Part shown: positions 7,629 to 16,082 of the stretch, in pieces
Layout of the letters: every line of letters starts with the position of its first letter
Position numbering within the stretch: the stretch's first letter is position 1
NCBI GenBank assembly: GCA_019348135.1
Contig: JAHWJY010000017.1
Location: forward strand, 1 to 36,526
Origin: Actinomycetota bacterium
GTDB lineage: Bacteria; Actinomycetota; Nitriliruptoria; Nitriliruptorales; Nitriliruptoraceae
DNA length: 36,526 bases
Direction: 5' to 3'
Program-made: the position numbers and the translations under genes
Notes under the pieces: generated by a model
What the model was told of the DNA's origin: nothing
Databases searched by the model: none
What the model saw: only the letters and a program-made list of their open reading frames with translations

Positions 7629-9503
7629 CTAGCGGGGCCGGGCGCGGCTGAGGGCGGAGGCGACGGCCGCGACCGTGGGGTGCTCCTCGAGCTCCTCGAG
7701 CAGCACCGGCAGGGCGAGGGACCAGTTGGCGCGCACGTCCCGGGTCGTCCCGGGGACGTTGGGGCGGTCGTGCAGCCCGAGCGCGTCCTCGAGCTGGGTC
7801 ACGACCAGGCGGTCCGGCGCGCGGGCGAGGCGCTCGTGCAGCGCCACGACCACGTCCCGCACCGCGGCGTCGCGCGGCACGCCGGCGGCGCGGCGGATGC
7901 GGGTGCGCAGCTCGTCGTGCCACGCGAGGTCGGGATCGAGCCCGACGCCCCGCTGCATGCGTGCGTCCTCCCCCGTCCACACGCCCGCGACGGTCGGGAG
8001 GTCGTGGGTCGTCACCGACGCGAGCGCGTCGCGGGCCCACTCGTCGATGGGGTCCTCCTCGAACCACCACACCTGGTAGCGGAGGATCCGACGGGCGGCG
8101 AGCTCCTCCCGGACCCCCGCCTCGACCGTGCCGAGGTCCTCGCCGACGACGAAGGCGCCGGCGCGGTGCGACTCCAGGGCGAGGATGTCCAGCAGCTCGC
8201 GCGTGTGCTGGCGGACGTAGGCACCGTCCGCCGCGGTGCCGCCGGGTGGGATCCAGAACATCCGGAAGAGCCCGAGCACGTGGTCGATGCGCAACCCACC
8301 GACGTGCCGGAAGGCGCTGCGGAGCGTGTCGACGAACGGCTGGTACCGCGCGGCCCGCAGCTTCCAGGGCACGAACGCCGGCAGGGACCAGTCCTGGCCC
8401 TGCGGTCCCAGCATGTCCGGCGGCGCCCCGACCGTGACCCCCTCGGCGAGCACGTCCTGCCACATCCAGGCGTCGGCGCCGTCGGGGTCGGAGCCGATCG
8501 GGAGGTCGCCCAGCAACGCGAGCGGCTCGCCGGCACGACGGAGCTGGTCGTCCAGCACGAACTGGACCCAGCGGTGGAAGCGGACGCGGTCGACGCGGTC
8601 CGCGGCGACCCGGTGGACCCCGGGTGACGACGGCGCCTGCAGCCCCTCCGGCCAGCTGCGCCAGCGGTCCCCGTGCAGCTCGGTCAGGGTCTGGTGGATG
8701 GCGAAGCGGTCGAGGTCGGGCCCGCGCTCGTCGAGGAACCGACGGTAGCCGGCGTCCGCGTCGAGCCCGCCGGACACCTCGGCGTAGCAGCGTTCGAGCG
8801 CCGCGAGCTTGATGGCGGCCACCTCGTCGCGGTCGATCTCGCGCACCTCGTTGAGCTCCGCCGCCCTGGCCGGCAGGTCGCCGAGGTCGGCGTGGGCGGC
8901 CCCGGGCACCTCCGCGATGCGGGCGTAGACCGGGTCGAGGAACCGCCGGCTCGTCGGGTAGTAGGGGCTCGTCTCGCGTGGCGTCAGCGGGTCGACGGCC
9001 GCGAGCGGGTTGATGAGCAGGGTGCCGGCGCCGAGGCGCGCCGACCACGCCGCCAGCCGTCGCAGATCCCCGAGGTCGCCGATCCCCCAGCTGTCGTCGG
9101 ACCGGACCGCGTAGAGCTGGGCGGCCCAGCCCCACGTCCGCAGGTCGTCCGGGAGGTGGCACGTGCCGGGGCTCACGATCAGCCGACGCGGGTCGTCCTC
9201 TCCGCGGACCTCGAGGTCGTGGTAGCCGAGCGGCAGGTCACCGGGCACGTGGCCGTCGAGGTCCCGTCCGCCGCCCTCCTCGAGCTCCACCCGGACCGCG
9301 CCGGCGACGTCGACGGGCTCGCCGGCGCGGACGACGTGGACCGCGTCCGAGGCCGGCGGTCCGTCCGCGGCGGGATCCCCGCCCATCGCGGCCACCAGGG
9401 CGTCGCGCGTCTCGACGGGGACGTCCGTCCACTCCCCGAAGGCGTCCTCGTAGCCGGAGACGATGCCCCACGCGTCGGGCGCCGCGGCCGCGCCCCCGCT
9501 CAC
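7629..9503 (-). CDS. malQ: 4-alpha-glucanotransferase (amylomaltase, GH77)
   Basis: Transfers alpha-1,4-glucan segments between maltooligosaccharides, releasing glucose; cytoplasmic; 624 residues. It carries the GH77 marks: SWGIGDLGDL, ETSPYYPTSR, and the catalytic residues D407 in GLRIDH (nucleophile), E455 in VVGEDLGTV (acid/base) and D501 in TTHDLP. An N-terminal extension of about 110 residues precedes the barrel, as in the longer actinobacterial MalQ type. The GTG at 9503 overlaps the treY TGA by four bases. It is the last gene of the GH57-treZ-treX-treY-malQ operon. There it would rework short maltodextrins left by TreX and TreY so that they can re-enter the cycle. Confidence 0.95.
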   Translation of the reverse strand: MSGGAAAAPDAWGIVSGYEDAFGEWTDVPVETRDALVAAMGGDPAADGPPASDAVHVVRAGEPVDVAGAVRVELEEGGGRDLDGHVPGDLPLGYHDLEVRGEDDPRRLIVSPGTCHLPDDLRTWGWAAQLYAVRSDDSWGIGDLGDLRRLAAWSARLGAGTLLINPLAAVDPLTPRETSPYYPTSRRFLDPVYARIAEVPGAAHADLGDLPARAAELNEVREIDRDEVAAIKLAALERCYAEVSGGLDADAGYRRFLDERGPDLDRFAIHQTLTELHGDRWRSWPEGLQAPSSPGVHRVAADRVDRVRFHRWVQFVLDDQLRRAGEPLALLGDLPIGSDPDGADAWMWQDVLAEGVTVGAPPDMLGPQGQDWSLPAFVPWKLRAARYQPFVDTLRSAFRHVGGLRIDHVLGLFRMFWIPPGGTAADGAYVRQHTRELLDILALESHRAGAFVVGEDLGTVEAGVREELAARRILRYQVWWFEEDPIDEWARDALASVTTHDLPTVAGVWTGEDARMQRGVGLDPDLAWHDELRTRIRRAAGVPRDAAVRDVVVALHERLARAPDRLVVTQLEDALGLHDRPNVPGTTRDVRANWSLALPVLLEELEEHPTVAAVASALSRARPR

Positions 9504-12022
9504 GCGTGCTCCTCGGCGACGAGCAGCGCCGCGGGGAAGGTCGCCAGGAGCTCCGCGAGCCGGTGCTCACCGCCGGTCCACCGCGCGCCGGAGAGCTGGT
9601 CGTACCACGTCGCGTCGGGCAGCTCGAGGGTGGTGCCGCGCCAGTCCCAGTCGGCGAAGGCCCCACCGAGCCCCACGACGAGCCGCGGCGCGATCGTGAT
9701 CACCTGCCCCGCTCGGAGGAAGGCCACGACGTGGTCCTCGCGCGGACCGGCCGCGTACAGCGGGTCGTAGCTGGCGTCCGGACCGAACGCCTCGGGCCGC
9801 TCGCGTCGGGTGGCGAGCGCCTGCCGCGTCACCCACAGCTTCGGCACGCCGCGGTCGAGCTCGCCCCAGACCTCGTCGGGCCGGGGCTCGCCCTCGAGCT
9901 CGGCGAGCAGGCGCCGACGCCGGTCGTGGTCCACGGGCCGGCGGTTGTCGGGATCGACCAGGCTGAGGTCCCACAGCTCGGTGCCCTGGTAGATGTCCGG
10001 CACACCCGGGCTCGTGAGCTTCAGCAGCGTCTGCGACACCGAGGTGATGCGGCCGGGCTCGACGACCGTGTCGAGCAGCCGTTCGACGCTGGCGACGAAC
10101 TCCTCGTCGGCGAGGAGCCCGCGCGCGAAGGCCTCCAGGTCCGCCTCGTACGCCTCGTCGATGTCGAGCCACGACGTCGACCGCTTCTCCTCGCGGGCCG
10201 CCTTGACGAGGTAGGCGGTGAGGCGCTCGGGATCGATCGGCCACGCGCCGACGATCGTGTGGTAGGCGAGGTGCTCGTGGTTGCCGGACGGACCGTGCTC
10301 GCCCCGGTGCCGGGCGGCGAGCTGCTGCCACTCGTCGACCGCCCGCACCCACAGGTCGGGGAGCTCGGTCAGCACGGCGAGCCGCGCCCGCACGTCCTCG
10401 CTGCGCTTCGTGTCGTGTGTCGAGGTGGTCAGCATCGTCGCCGGCCAGTCCCGCTGGCGGAGACGGTTGCGCTGGTGGAACTCGCCGAGACCGACCGACA
10501 GCCGGTGCGGGTGGCCGCCGACCTCGTTGGCGGCCGGGAAGCGGAGGTAGCGGTAGAAGACCGTGTCCTCGACGCCCTTGGCCATGACCGGTCCGGTCAG
10601 CTGCTGGAACGCCATCACGAAGCGGTGCACCGGCTCGACGTCGTGCCGGAGCGCCAGCGTCTCGGCGATGACGTCGAGCGCCTCGCCGAGCTCCCCGTGA
10701 CGGGCCCGGACCCTCGCGACCGCCTCGTCGATGTAGAGCCGGTCCTCGTCGGTGAGCTCCCCTTCCGCCGCCCGCACGTAGGTGCGGTAGACGGGGAAGT
10801 CGATCAGGACCTCGGTGAGCGCCGTGCCGAGGTCGTCCTCGGAGCAGTCGGCCCCGACGGCGGTGCAGACCTCGACGAGCGAGCGCAGGAGCCGACGACG
10901 TTCGGCCGGGAACAGCGTGGCGAGGACCTCGCGCTTCGCCTCCTCGACCGTGGCCTCCCAGTCGGGCCGGTCGCCGTCGAGGAACCGCGTGTAGACGTCG
11001 GTCAGCACCCCCTCGCTGTGCGGGTCGAGGAACAGGTGGAGGACGAGGTTCGTGAACTCGTAGCCCACCGTGCCGTCGACGGGCCACTCGCTGCGCTTGC
11101 GCTCGTCCGGCTCGAGGATCTTCTCGATCACGATCCACGTGTCGTCCCCGGCCGCGTCACGGAGCCGGCGGTAGTACGCCGCGGGGTCGTGGAGCCCGTC
11201 GGGGTGGTCGATGCGCAGCCCCTGCACGGTCCCGTCGGCGACCAGCGCGAGGACGCGGCGATGGGTGTCCTCGAACACCTGCGGATCCTCGACGCGCAGC
11301 CCACCGAGCGTCGTGATGTCGAAGAACCGGCGGTAGTTCAGCTCCTCGTTGGCGCGCCGCCAGTGGACCAGCCGGTAGTGCTGCTGCAGGAGGAGCGAGA
11401 AGAGCCGGCCACGGTCGCCGGCCACCGCGGCGACGGCCGCCGCCGGGTCGTCCTCGTCGAGCCCGATGGCCGCGACCGAGCCGGGCCGGACCGGCCAGGC
11501 GTGCTCGTGGTAGACGATGCGGAACCCGTCCGTGCCGTCGTCGGCGACGTCGCGGTGCTCCAGGCGGAGGTCGTCCCCGTCGGCGATCTCGTCCTCGAGC
11601 TCGCGACCGAGCTGCGCCACGACGACCTGCGGTGGTCCGTCGCCGCGCTGCTCCCAGTCGATGTCGAAGTGGCGGGCCCAGCGGCTGTCGGGACCGTGCT
11701 GCAGCACGTCCCACCACCACGGGTTGCCGGGGCTCACCAGGCCGAGATGGTTCGGGACGATGTCGAGCACGATGCCCAGGCCGGCGTGGTCCACGGCCTT
11801 GGCGAGCTCGGCGAAGCCGTCGTCACCTCCGAGCTCGGCGTTCAGCCGGCCCGGGTCCACGACGTCGTAGCCGTGCGTGCTGCCGATCGCCGACTGCAGG
11901 GACGGCGACAGGTAGACGTGGCTCACCCCGAGGTCCGCGAGGTGGTCGACGACCGCCGCCGCGTCCCGGAACGTGAAGTTGGGGTGCAGCTGGAGCCGGT
12001 AGGTCGCGCGGGGCGTCGTCAC
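9500..12022 (-). CDS. treY: maltooligosyltrehalose synthase (GH13)
   Basis: Isomerises the reducing-end alpha-1,4 bond of a maltooligosaccharide to alpha,alpha-1,1, giving maltooligosyltrehalose; 840 residues, cytoplasmic. It starts with the typical TYRLQLHPNFTF and has HGYDVVDP, DIVPNH, D272 in LRIDHPDGLHDP (nucleophile), E300 in WIVIEKIL (acid/base) and D537 in STHDTKRSEDVR. The C-terminal signature SPGVPDIYQGTELWDLSLVDPDNRRPVD is complete. The GTG at 12022 overlaps the treX stop by four bases. The frame stays open far upstream, but that part is antisense or shadow to treX. It acts between TreX, which supplies linear chains, and TreZ, which releases trehalose. Confidence 0.97.
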   Translation of the reverse strand: MTTPRATYRLQLHPNFTFRDAAAVVDHLADLGVSHVYLSPSLQSAIGSTHGYDVVDPGRLNAELGGDDGFAELAKAVDHAGLGIVLDIVPNHLGLVSPGNPWWWDVLQHGPDSRWARHFDIDWEQRGDGPPQVVVAQLGRELEDEIADGDDLRLEHRDVADDGTDGFRIVYHEHAWPVRPGSVAAIGLDEDDPAAAVAAVAGDRGRLFSLLLQQHYRLVHWRRANEELNYRRFFDITTLGGLRVEDPQVFEDTHRRVLALVADGTVQGLRIDHPDGLHDPAAYYRRLRDAAGDDTWIVIEKILEPDERKRSEWPVDGTVGYEFTNLVLHLFLDPHSEGVLTDVYTRFLDGDRPDWEATVEEAKREVLATLFPAERRRLLRSLVEVCTAVGADCSEDDLGTALTEVLIDFPVYRTYVRAAEGELTDEDRLYIDEAVARVRARHGELGEALDVIAETLALRHDVEPVHRFVMAFQQLTGPVMAKGVEDTVFYRYLRFPAANEVGGHPHRLSVGLGEFHQRNRLRQRDWPATMLTTSTHDTKRSEDVRARLAVLTELPDLWVRAVDEWQQLAARHRGEHGPSGNHEHLAYHTIVGAWPIDPERLTAYLVKAAREEKRSTSWLDIDEAYEADLEAFARGLLADEEFVASVERLLDTVVEPGRITSVSQTLLKLTSPGVPDIYQGTELWDLSLVDPDNRRPVDHDRRRRLLAELEGEPRPDEVWGELDRGVPKLWVTRQALATRRERPEAFGPDASYDPLYAAGPREDHVVAFLRAGQVITIAPRLVVGLGGAFADWDWRGTTLELPDATWYDQLSGARWTGGEHRLAELLATFPAALLVAEEHA

Positions 12023-14136
12023 GCCGGGACCTCCTGCAGGACGACGACCGAACGGTCCGGGAGCTTGCGGGTCGCCCCCGCGGCCAGCAGCTCGCGCTCG
12101 TCCCCCGAGGGCAGCGTCACCAGCGCGGTGTCGAGGACGACCACCCACTGCGGCGCCATCGAGTCGTCCGGCAACGTGAACTCGAGCACGTCGTGGTGGC
12201 CGTTGAACAGGATCAGGAAGGAGTCGTCGGTCACCCGCTCGCCACGCTCGTCGGGGCTCGCGATGCCGTGGCCGTTGAGGAACACCTGCAGCGAGCGGGC
12301 GAAGTTCTCCTGCCAGTTCTCGTCGGACATGACCTCCCCCTCGGGCGTCAGCCACGCGATGTCGTGGGCGTCGTCGCCCTTGATGGGACGGCCCTCGAAC
12401 CAGCGCCGGCGCCGGAAGACGGGGTGGTCGCGGCGCAGCGAGATGAGTTGGCGCGTGAAGGTCTGCAGCTCCTCGTCGGCCTCGTCCCAGCGGAACCAGG
12501 ACAGCTCGTTGTCCTGGCAGTACGCGTTGTTGTTGCCGTGCTGCGTGCGGCTGAACTCGTCGCCGCCGAGCAGCATCGGCACCCCCTGGCTGAGGAACAG
12601 CGTCGTCAGGATGTTGCGCTGCTGTCGAGCCCGCCGCGCGAGGACCTCCGGGTCGTCGGTCGGCCCCTCCGCGCCGGAGTTCCACGAGCGGTTGTCGTCG
12701 GCGCCGTCGTCGTTGTCCTCGCCGTTCTCCTCGTTGTGCTTCTCGTTGTAGGAGACGAGGTCGCGCAGGGTGAAGCCGTCGTGCGCGGTCACGAAGTTGA
12801 TGCTGGCGGAGGGCCGGCGGGTGTCGGACTCGTAGAGGTCGGAGCTGCCCGTGAAGCGGTTGCCGAACTCGGGCAGGGTGGCGGGCTCGCCCCGCCAGTA
12901 GTCGCGGATCGTGTCGCGGTACTTGCCGTTCCACTCCGACCACTGCGGGGGGAAGTTGCCCACCTGGTAGCCGCCCTCGCCGACGTCCCACGGCTCGGCG
13001 ATGAGCTTGACCTGGCTGATGATCGGGTCCTGCTGGATGACCTCGAAGAAGGTCGACAGCCGGTCGACGTCGTGCAGCTCGCGGGCGAGCGTGGACGCGA
13101 GGTCGAAGCGGAAGCCGTCGACGTGCATCTCGTTCACCCAGTAGCGCAGCGAGTCCATGATCAGCTGCAGCACGTGGGGGTGGCGCATGTTCATGGAGTT
13201 GCCGGTGCCGGTGTAGTCCATGTAGTAGCGCGGGTCGTCGTCGACGAGGCGGTAGTAGGCGTGGTTGTCGATCCCCTTCAGCGACAGCGTCGGCCCGAGG
13301 TTGTTGCCCTCGGCGGTGTGGTTGTAGACGACGTCGAGGATGACCTCGATGCCGGCGATGTGGAACGTCTTGACCATCTGCTTGAACTCGGTCACCGCCT
13401 GCTCGGCCGGCCCCGAGGCGTAGTCGTCGTGGGGCGCGAGGTACGCGATCGAGTTGTAGCCCCAGTAGTTCGACAGGCCGCGCTTCACGAGGTCGTGCTC
13501 GGACACGAACCGGTGGATCGGGAGGAGCTCGATCGCGGTCACGCCGAGCGACGTGAGGTGATCGATGATCACGGGATGGGACAACCCGGCGTAGGTCCCG
13601 CGCAGCTCCTCCGGGACGTCGGGGTGGAGCATCGTCATGCCCTTGACGTGCGCCTCGTAGATGATCGTCTCGTGCATCGGCTTGCGGGGGTGACGGTCCT
13701 CGCCCCAGTCGAAGAACGGGTTGGCGACCACGGACCGCGGGACGTGGCCGGCGCTGTCGAGCTCGTTCATCGCGCCGTCGGGGTCGTCGAAGTGGTAGCC
13801 GAAGACCGCCTCGGCCCAGTCGAGCTCGCCGTCGACCGCCTTCGCGTACGGGTCGATCAGCAGCTTGGCGGGGTTGCAGCGGAGCCCCTGGGCCGGGTCG
13901 TAGGGCCCGTGGACGCGGTAGCCGTAGCGTTGGCCGGGTCCGATGTTCGGCGCGAACCCGTGCCACACGAAGCCCGTGACCTCGGGCAGGTCGACGCGGG
14001 TCTCGTGGTCGTCGGCGTCGAACAGGCACAGCTCGACCCGCTCCGCGACCTCCGAGAAGATCGAGAAGTTGGTGCCGAACCCGTCGTAGGTCGCACCGAG
14101 GGGGTAGGCCTGTCCCGGCCACAGCTTGATCGTCAT
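12019..14136 (-). CDS. treX: glycogen debranching enzyme (isoamylase type, GH13)
   Basis: Hydrolyses alpha-1,6 branch points of glycogen to supply linear chains for TreY; 705 residues. An N-terminal CBM48-like domain (about 10-110) precedes the GH13 barrel. Catalytic residues are D345 in DGFRFDLAS, E381 in LIAEPWDVG and D453 in TAHDGFTLRDLVSYN; the last runs into the TreX/GlgX-typical acidic stretch EENGEDNDDGADDNRSWN. The ATG at 14136 overlaps the treZ TGA by four bases and has AGGAG eleven bases upstream. The frame is open further upstream but that part lies within treZ. GlgX is the equivalent in glycogen breakdown clusters; between treZ and treY the name treX is preferred. Confidence 0.96.
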   Translation of the reverse strand: MTIKLWPGQAYPLGATYDGFGTNFSIFSEVAERVELCLFDADDHETRVDLPEVTGFVWHGFAPNIGPGQRYGYRVHGPYDPAQGLRCNPAKLLIDPYAKAVDGELDWAEAVFGYHFDDPDGAMNELDSAGHVPRSVVANPFFDWGEDRHPRKPMHETIIYEAHVKGMTMLHPDVPEELRGTYAGLSHPVIIDHLTSLGVTAIELLPIHRFVSEHDLVKRGLSNYWGYNSIAYLAPHDDYASGPAEQAVTEFKQMVKTFHIAGIEVILDVVYNHTAEGNNLGPTLSLKGIDNHAYYRLVDDDPRYYMDYTGTGNSMNMRHPHVLQLIMDSLRYWVNEMHVDGFRFDLASTLARELHDVDRLSTFFEVIQQDPIISQVKLIAEPWDVGEGGYQVGNFPPQWSEWNGKYRDTIRDYWRGEPATLPEFGNRFTGSSDLYESDTRRPSASINFVTAHDGFTLRDLVSYNEKHNEENGEDNDDGADDNRSWNSGAEGPTDDPEVLARRARQQRNILTTLFLSQGVPMLLGGDEFSRTQHGNNNAYCQDNELSWFRWDEADEELQTFTRQLISLRRDHPVFRRRRWFEGRPIKGDDAHDIAWLTPEGEVMSDENWQENFARSLQVFLNGHGIASPDERGERVTDDSFLILFNGHHDVLEFTLPDDSMAPQWVVVLDTALVTLPSGDERELLAAGATRKLPDRSVVVLQEVPA

Positions 14137-15989
14137 CGGGGGTGGGTCTCCTGTGTCAGCAGCACCAGGGTCCAGGGTGCGACGGTCACCTCGAGGCGAC
14201 CGTCCGAGCCGTCGAGCGTCCGGGTGTCGTCGGGGATACCAGGGCCGCCGTAGCGGTGGTCGGCGGTGTCGAGCTCGCGACGCCACCGGCCGTCGAGCTC
14301 GAGGGTGACGGTGCGTTCCTCGTCGCCGGCGTGCAGCACCGTCACGGCCGTCTGTGCTCCGGCCCGGCGGCGGAGGCTCACCAGCGTGTCGTCGTGGACG
14401 ACCGCCTCCTGGGGGCCGGCGTCCTCGCCGGCGATGGCCGGCACGTCGCGACGGAGGCGCAGGAGCTCACGGTAGAGCTCCAGGGTCGCGGCGTGCGGCT
14501 CCTTGCTCCGCAGGTCCCAGTCGAGCTTCGAGCGCTCGAACGTCTCGGGAGCCTGGGGATCCGGCGCCTCGCCCTGCCAGGCGAAGTCGGCGAACTCGCG
14601 CCGGCGACCCTCGCGCACCGCCGTGACGAGGTCCGGATCGGTGTGCGAGACGAAGTACTGGAACGGCGCCGGCTCGGCGTACTCCTCGCCCATCCACAGC
14701 ATCGGCGTGAACGGGGACAGCAGCACCGCCGCCGCCGCGAGCCGCGCCTGCGCCGGGTCGACCAGCTCGTTCAGCCGCTCGCCCAGCATGCGGTTGCCGA
14801 CCTGGTCGTGGTTCTGGGTGCAGACGACGAACCGCTCGTACGGCACGTCCGGGGCGGGGCGCCCGATGGTGCGGCCACGGAAGCTCGAGTACCGGCCGGC
14901 GACGACGTAGCGGTCGCGGGCCGCGCGTGCGAGGTCCGGCAGCCCGGAGAAGTCGGCGAAGTAGCCGCTGCGGTCGCTCGTGAGCGCGGTGCGCAGGACG
15001 TGGTGGACGTCGTCGAGCCACTGGGCGTCGAGGCCGTACCCGCCGCGCTCCGGCGGACGCACGAGCCGCGGGTCCTGGAGGTCGGACTCGGCGATGAGGA
15101 CGGCGGTCCGACCCAGCTCGCCGGCGACCCCGTGCACCGCGGTCGCGAGCTCCTCCAGCCAGGGCACGGCGGACCGGTCGATCACCGCGTGCACGGCGTC
15201 GAGGCGCAGGCCGTCGAGGTGGAAGTCCGTCACCCACCGGACCGCGTTGTCGACGATGAACCGGCGGACGTGGTCGCTACCGGGGCCGTCGACGTTGACG
15301 GCGTCGCCCCACGGGGTGTCGTAGGCGTCGGTGAAGTACGGACCGAAGTCCCGGAGGTGGTTGCCCTCGGGGCCGTAGTGGTTGTAGACGACGTCGAGCA
15401 CGACGGCGACGCCGGCGCCGTGGGCCGCGTCGACCAGGCGCCGCAGCCCGTCGGGCCCGCCGTAGCTGTCCTGGACCGCGTACGGCAGCACCCCGTCGTA
15501 GCCCCAGTTCCGCTCCCCCGGGAACTGCCACACCGGCATCAGCTCGATCGTGGTCACCCCGAGCTCCCGCAGCTCCCCGAGGCGCGGGACGATCGCGTCG
15601 AAGGTGCCCTCCGGCGTGAACGTCCCGACGTGCAGCTCGTAGAGCACCTGCTCGCGGAGCGGCGGCGCACGCCAGCCGGCGTCGGTCCAGTCGAACGCGC
15701 CGGCGTCGTCGACGGCCGACGGGCCGTGCAGCCCCTCGGGCTGGGAGCGGCTGGCCGGATCGGCCCGCTCGACGGGCTCCTCGCCGTCGCGGTGGAGGCG
15801 GTAGCGGTAGGTCGAGCCGGCCGGGACGTCGTCGAGCACGGCGAGGTGGTAGCCGTCCCGGTCGCGGCTCATGGTCACCACGTCGCGGCCGTCGACGAGG
15901 AGGTCGACGGCGCTCGCCGTCGGTGCCCACACGAGGAAGGACGTGCGCCCGTCCGGGCGCACGTCGGCGCCGAGCCGTGTCTCGTCCAC
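14133..15989 (-). CDS. treZ: maltooligosyltrehalose trehalohydrolase (GH13)
   Basis: Hydrolyses the alpha-1,4 bond next to the trehalose end of maltooligosyltrehalose, releasing trehalose; 618 residues. An N-terminal beta-sandwich (TSFLVWAPTASAVDLLVDG, about 16-34) precedes the barrel with YELHVGTFTPEGTF. The catalytic residues are D264 in LRLDAVH, E301 in LIAESDLQDP and D395 in TQNHDQVGNR; ESDLNDPR-type sequence after the acid/base is typical of TreZ. I chose the GTG at 15989, which has GGAGG ten bases and GGGGA three bases upstream. A GTG at 16046 would add 19 Pro-rich residues. It lies 93 bases behind the GH57-DUF3536 gene and overlaps treX. Confidence 0.96.
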   Translation of the reverse strand: MDETRLGADVRPDGRTSFLVWAPTASAVDLLVDGRDVVTMSRDRDGYHLAVLDDVPAGSTYRYRLHRDGEEPVERADPASRSQPEGLHGPSAVDDAGAFDWTDAGWRAPPLREQVLYELHVGTFTPEGTFDAIVPRLGELRELGVTTIELMPVWQFPGERNWGYDGVLPYAVQDSYGGPDGLRRLVDAAHGAGVAVVLDVVYNHYGPEGNHLRDFGPYFTDAYDTPWGDAVNVDGPGSDHVRRFIVDNAVRWVTDFHLDGLRLDAVHAVIDRSAVPWLEELATAVHGVAGELGRTAVLIAESDLQDPRLVRPPERGGYGLDAQWLDDVHHVLRTALTSDRSGYFADFSGLPDLARAARDRYVVAGRYSSFRGRTIGRPAPDVPYERFVVCTQNHDQVGNRMLGERLNELVDPAQARLAAAAVLLSPFTPMLWMGEEYAEPAPFQYFVSHTDPDLVTAVREGRRREFADFAWQGEAPDPQAPETFERSKLDWDLRSKEPHAATLELYRELLRLRRDVPAIAGEDAGPQEAVVHDDTLVSLRRRAGAQTAVTVLHAGDEERTVTLELDGRWRRELDTADHRYGGPGIPDDTRTLDGSDGRLEVTVAPWTLVLLTQETHPR

Positions 15990-16082
15990 TGGTCCCCTGC
16001 CTCCGTCGGGTGGAGGGTGCGGGTTGGACCGCCCGAGCGCAGCCACCAGGCCGCCCGTTCGTCCCCTGCCACGGACGATCGA

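Noticed and set aside
9506-12751. A long plus-strand open frame opposite treY and treX
   Set aside because: Val/Arg/Glu/Asp-rich antisense shadow; both minus-strand enzymes have complete active sites.
14137-14286. Upstream start for treX giving 50 extra residues
   Set aside because: The extension is Arg-rich, lies within treZ and precedes the typical MTIKLWPGQAYPLGA start that overlaps the treZ stop.
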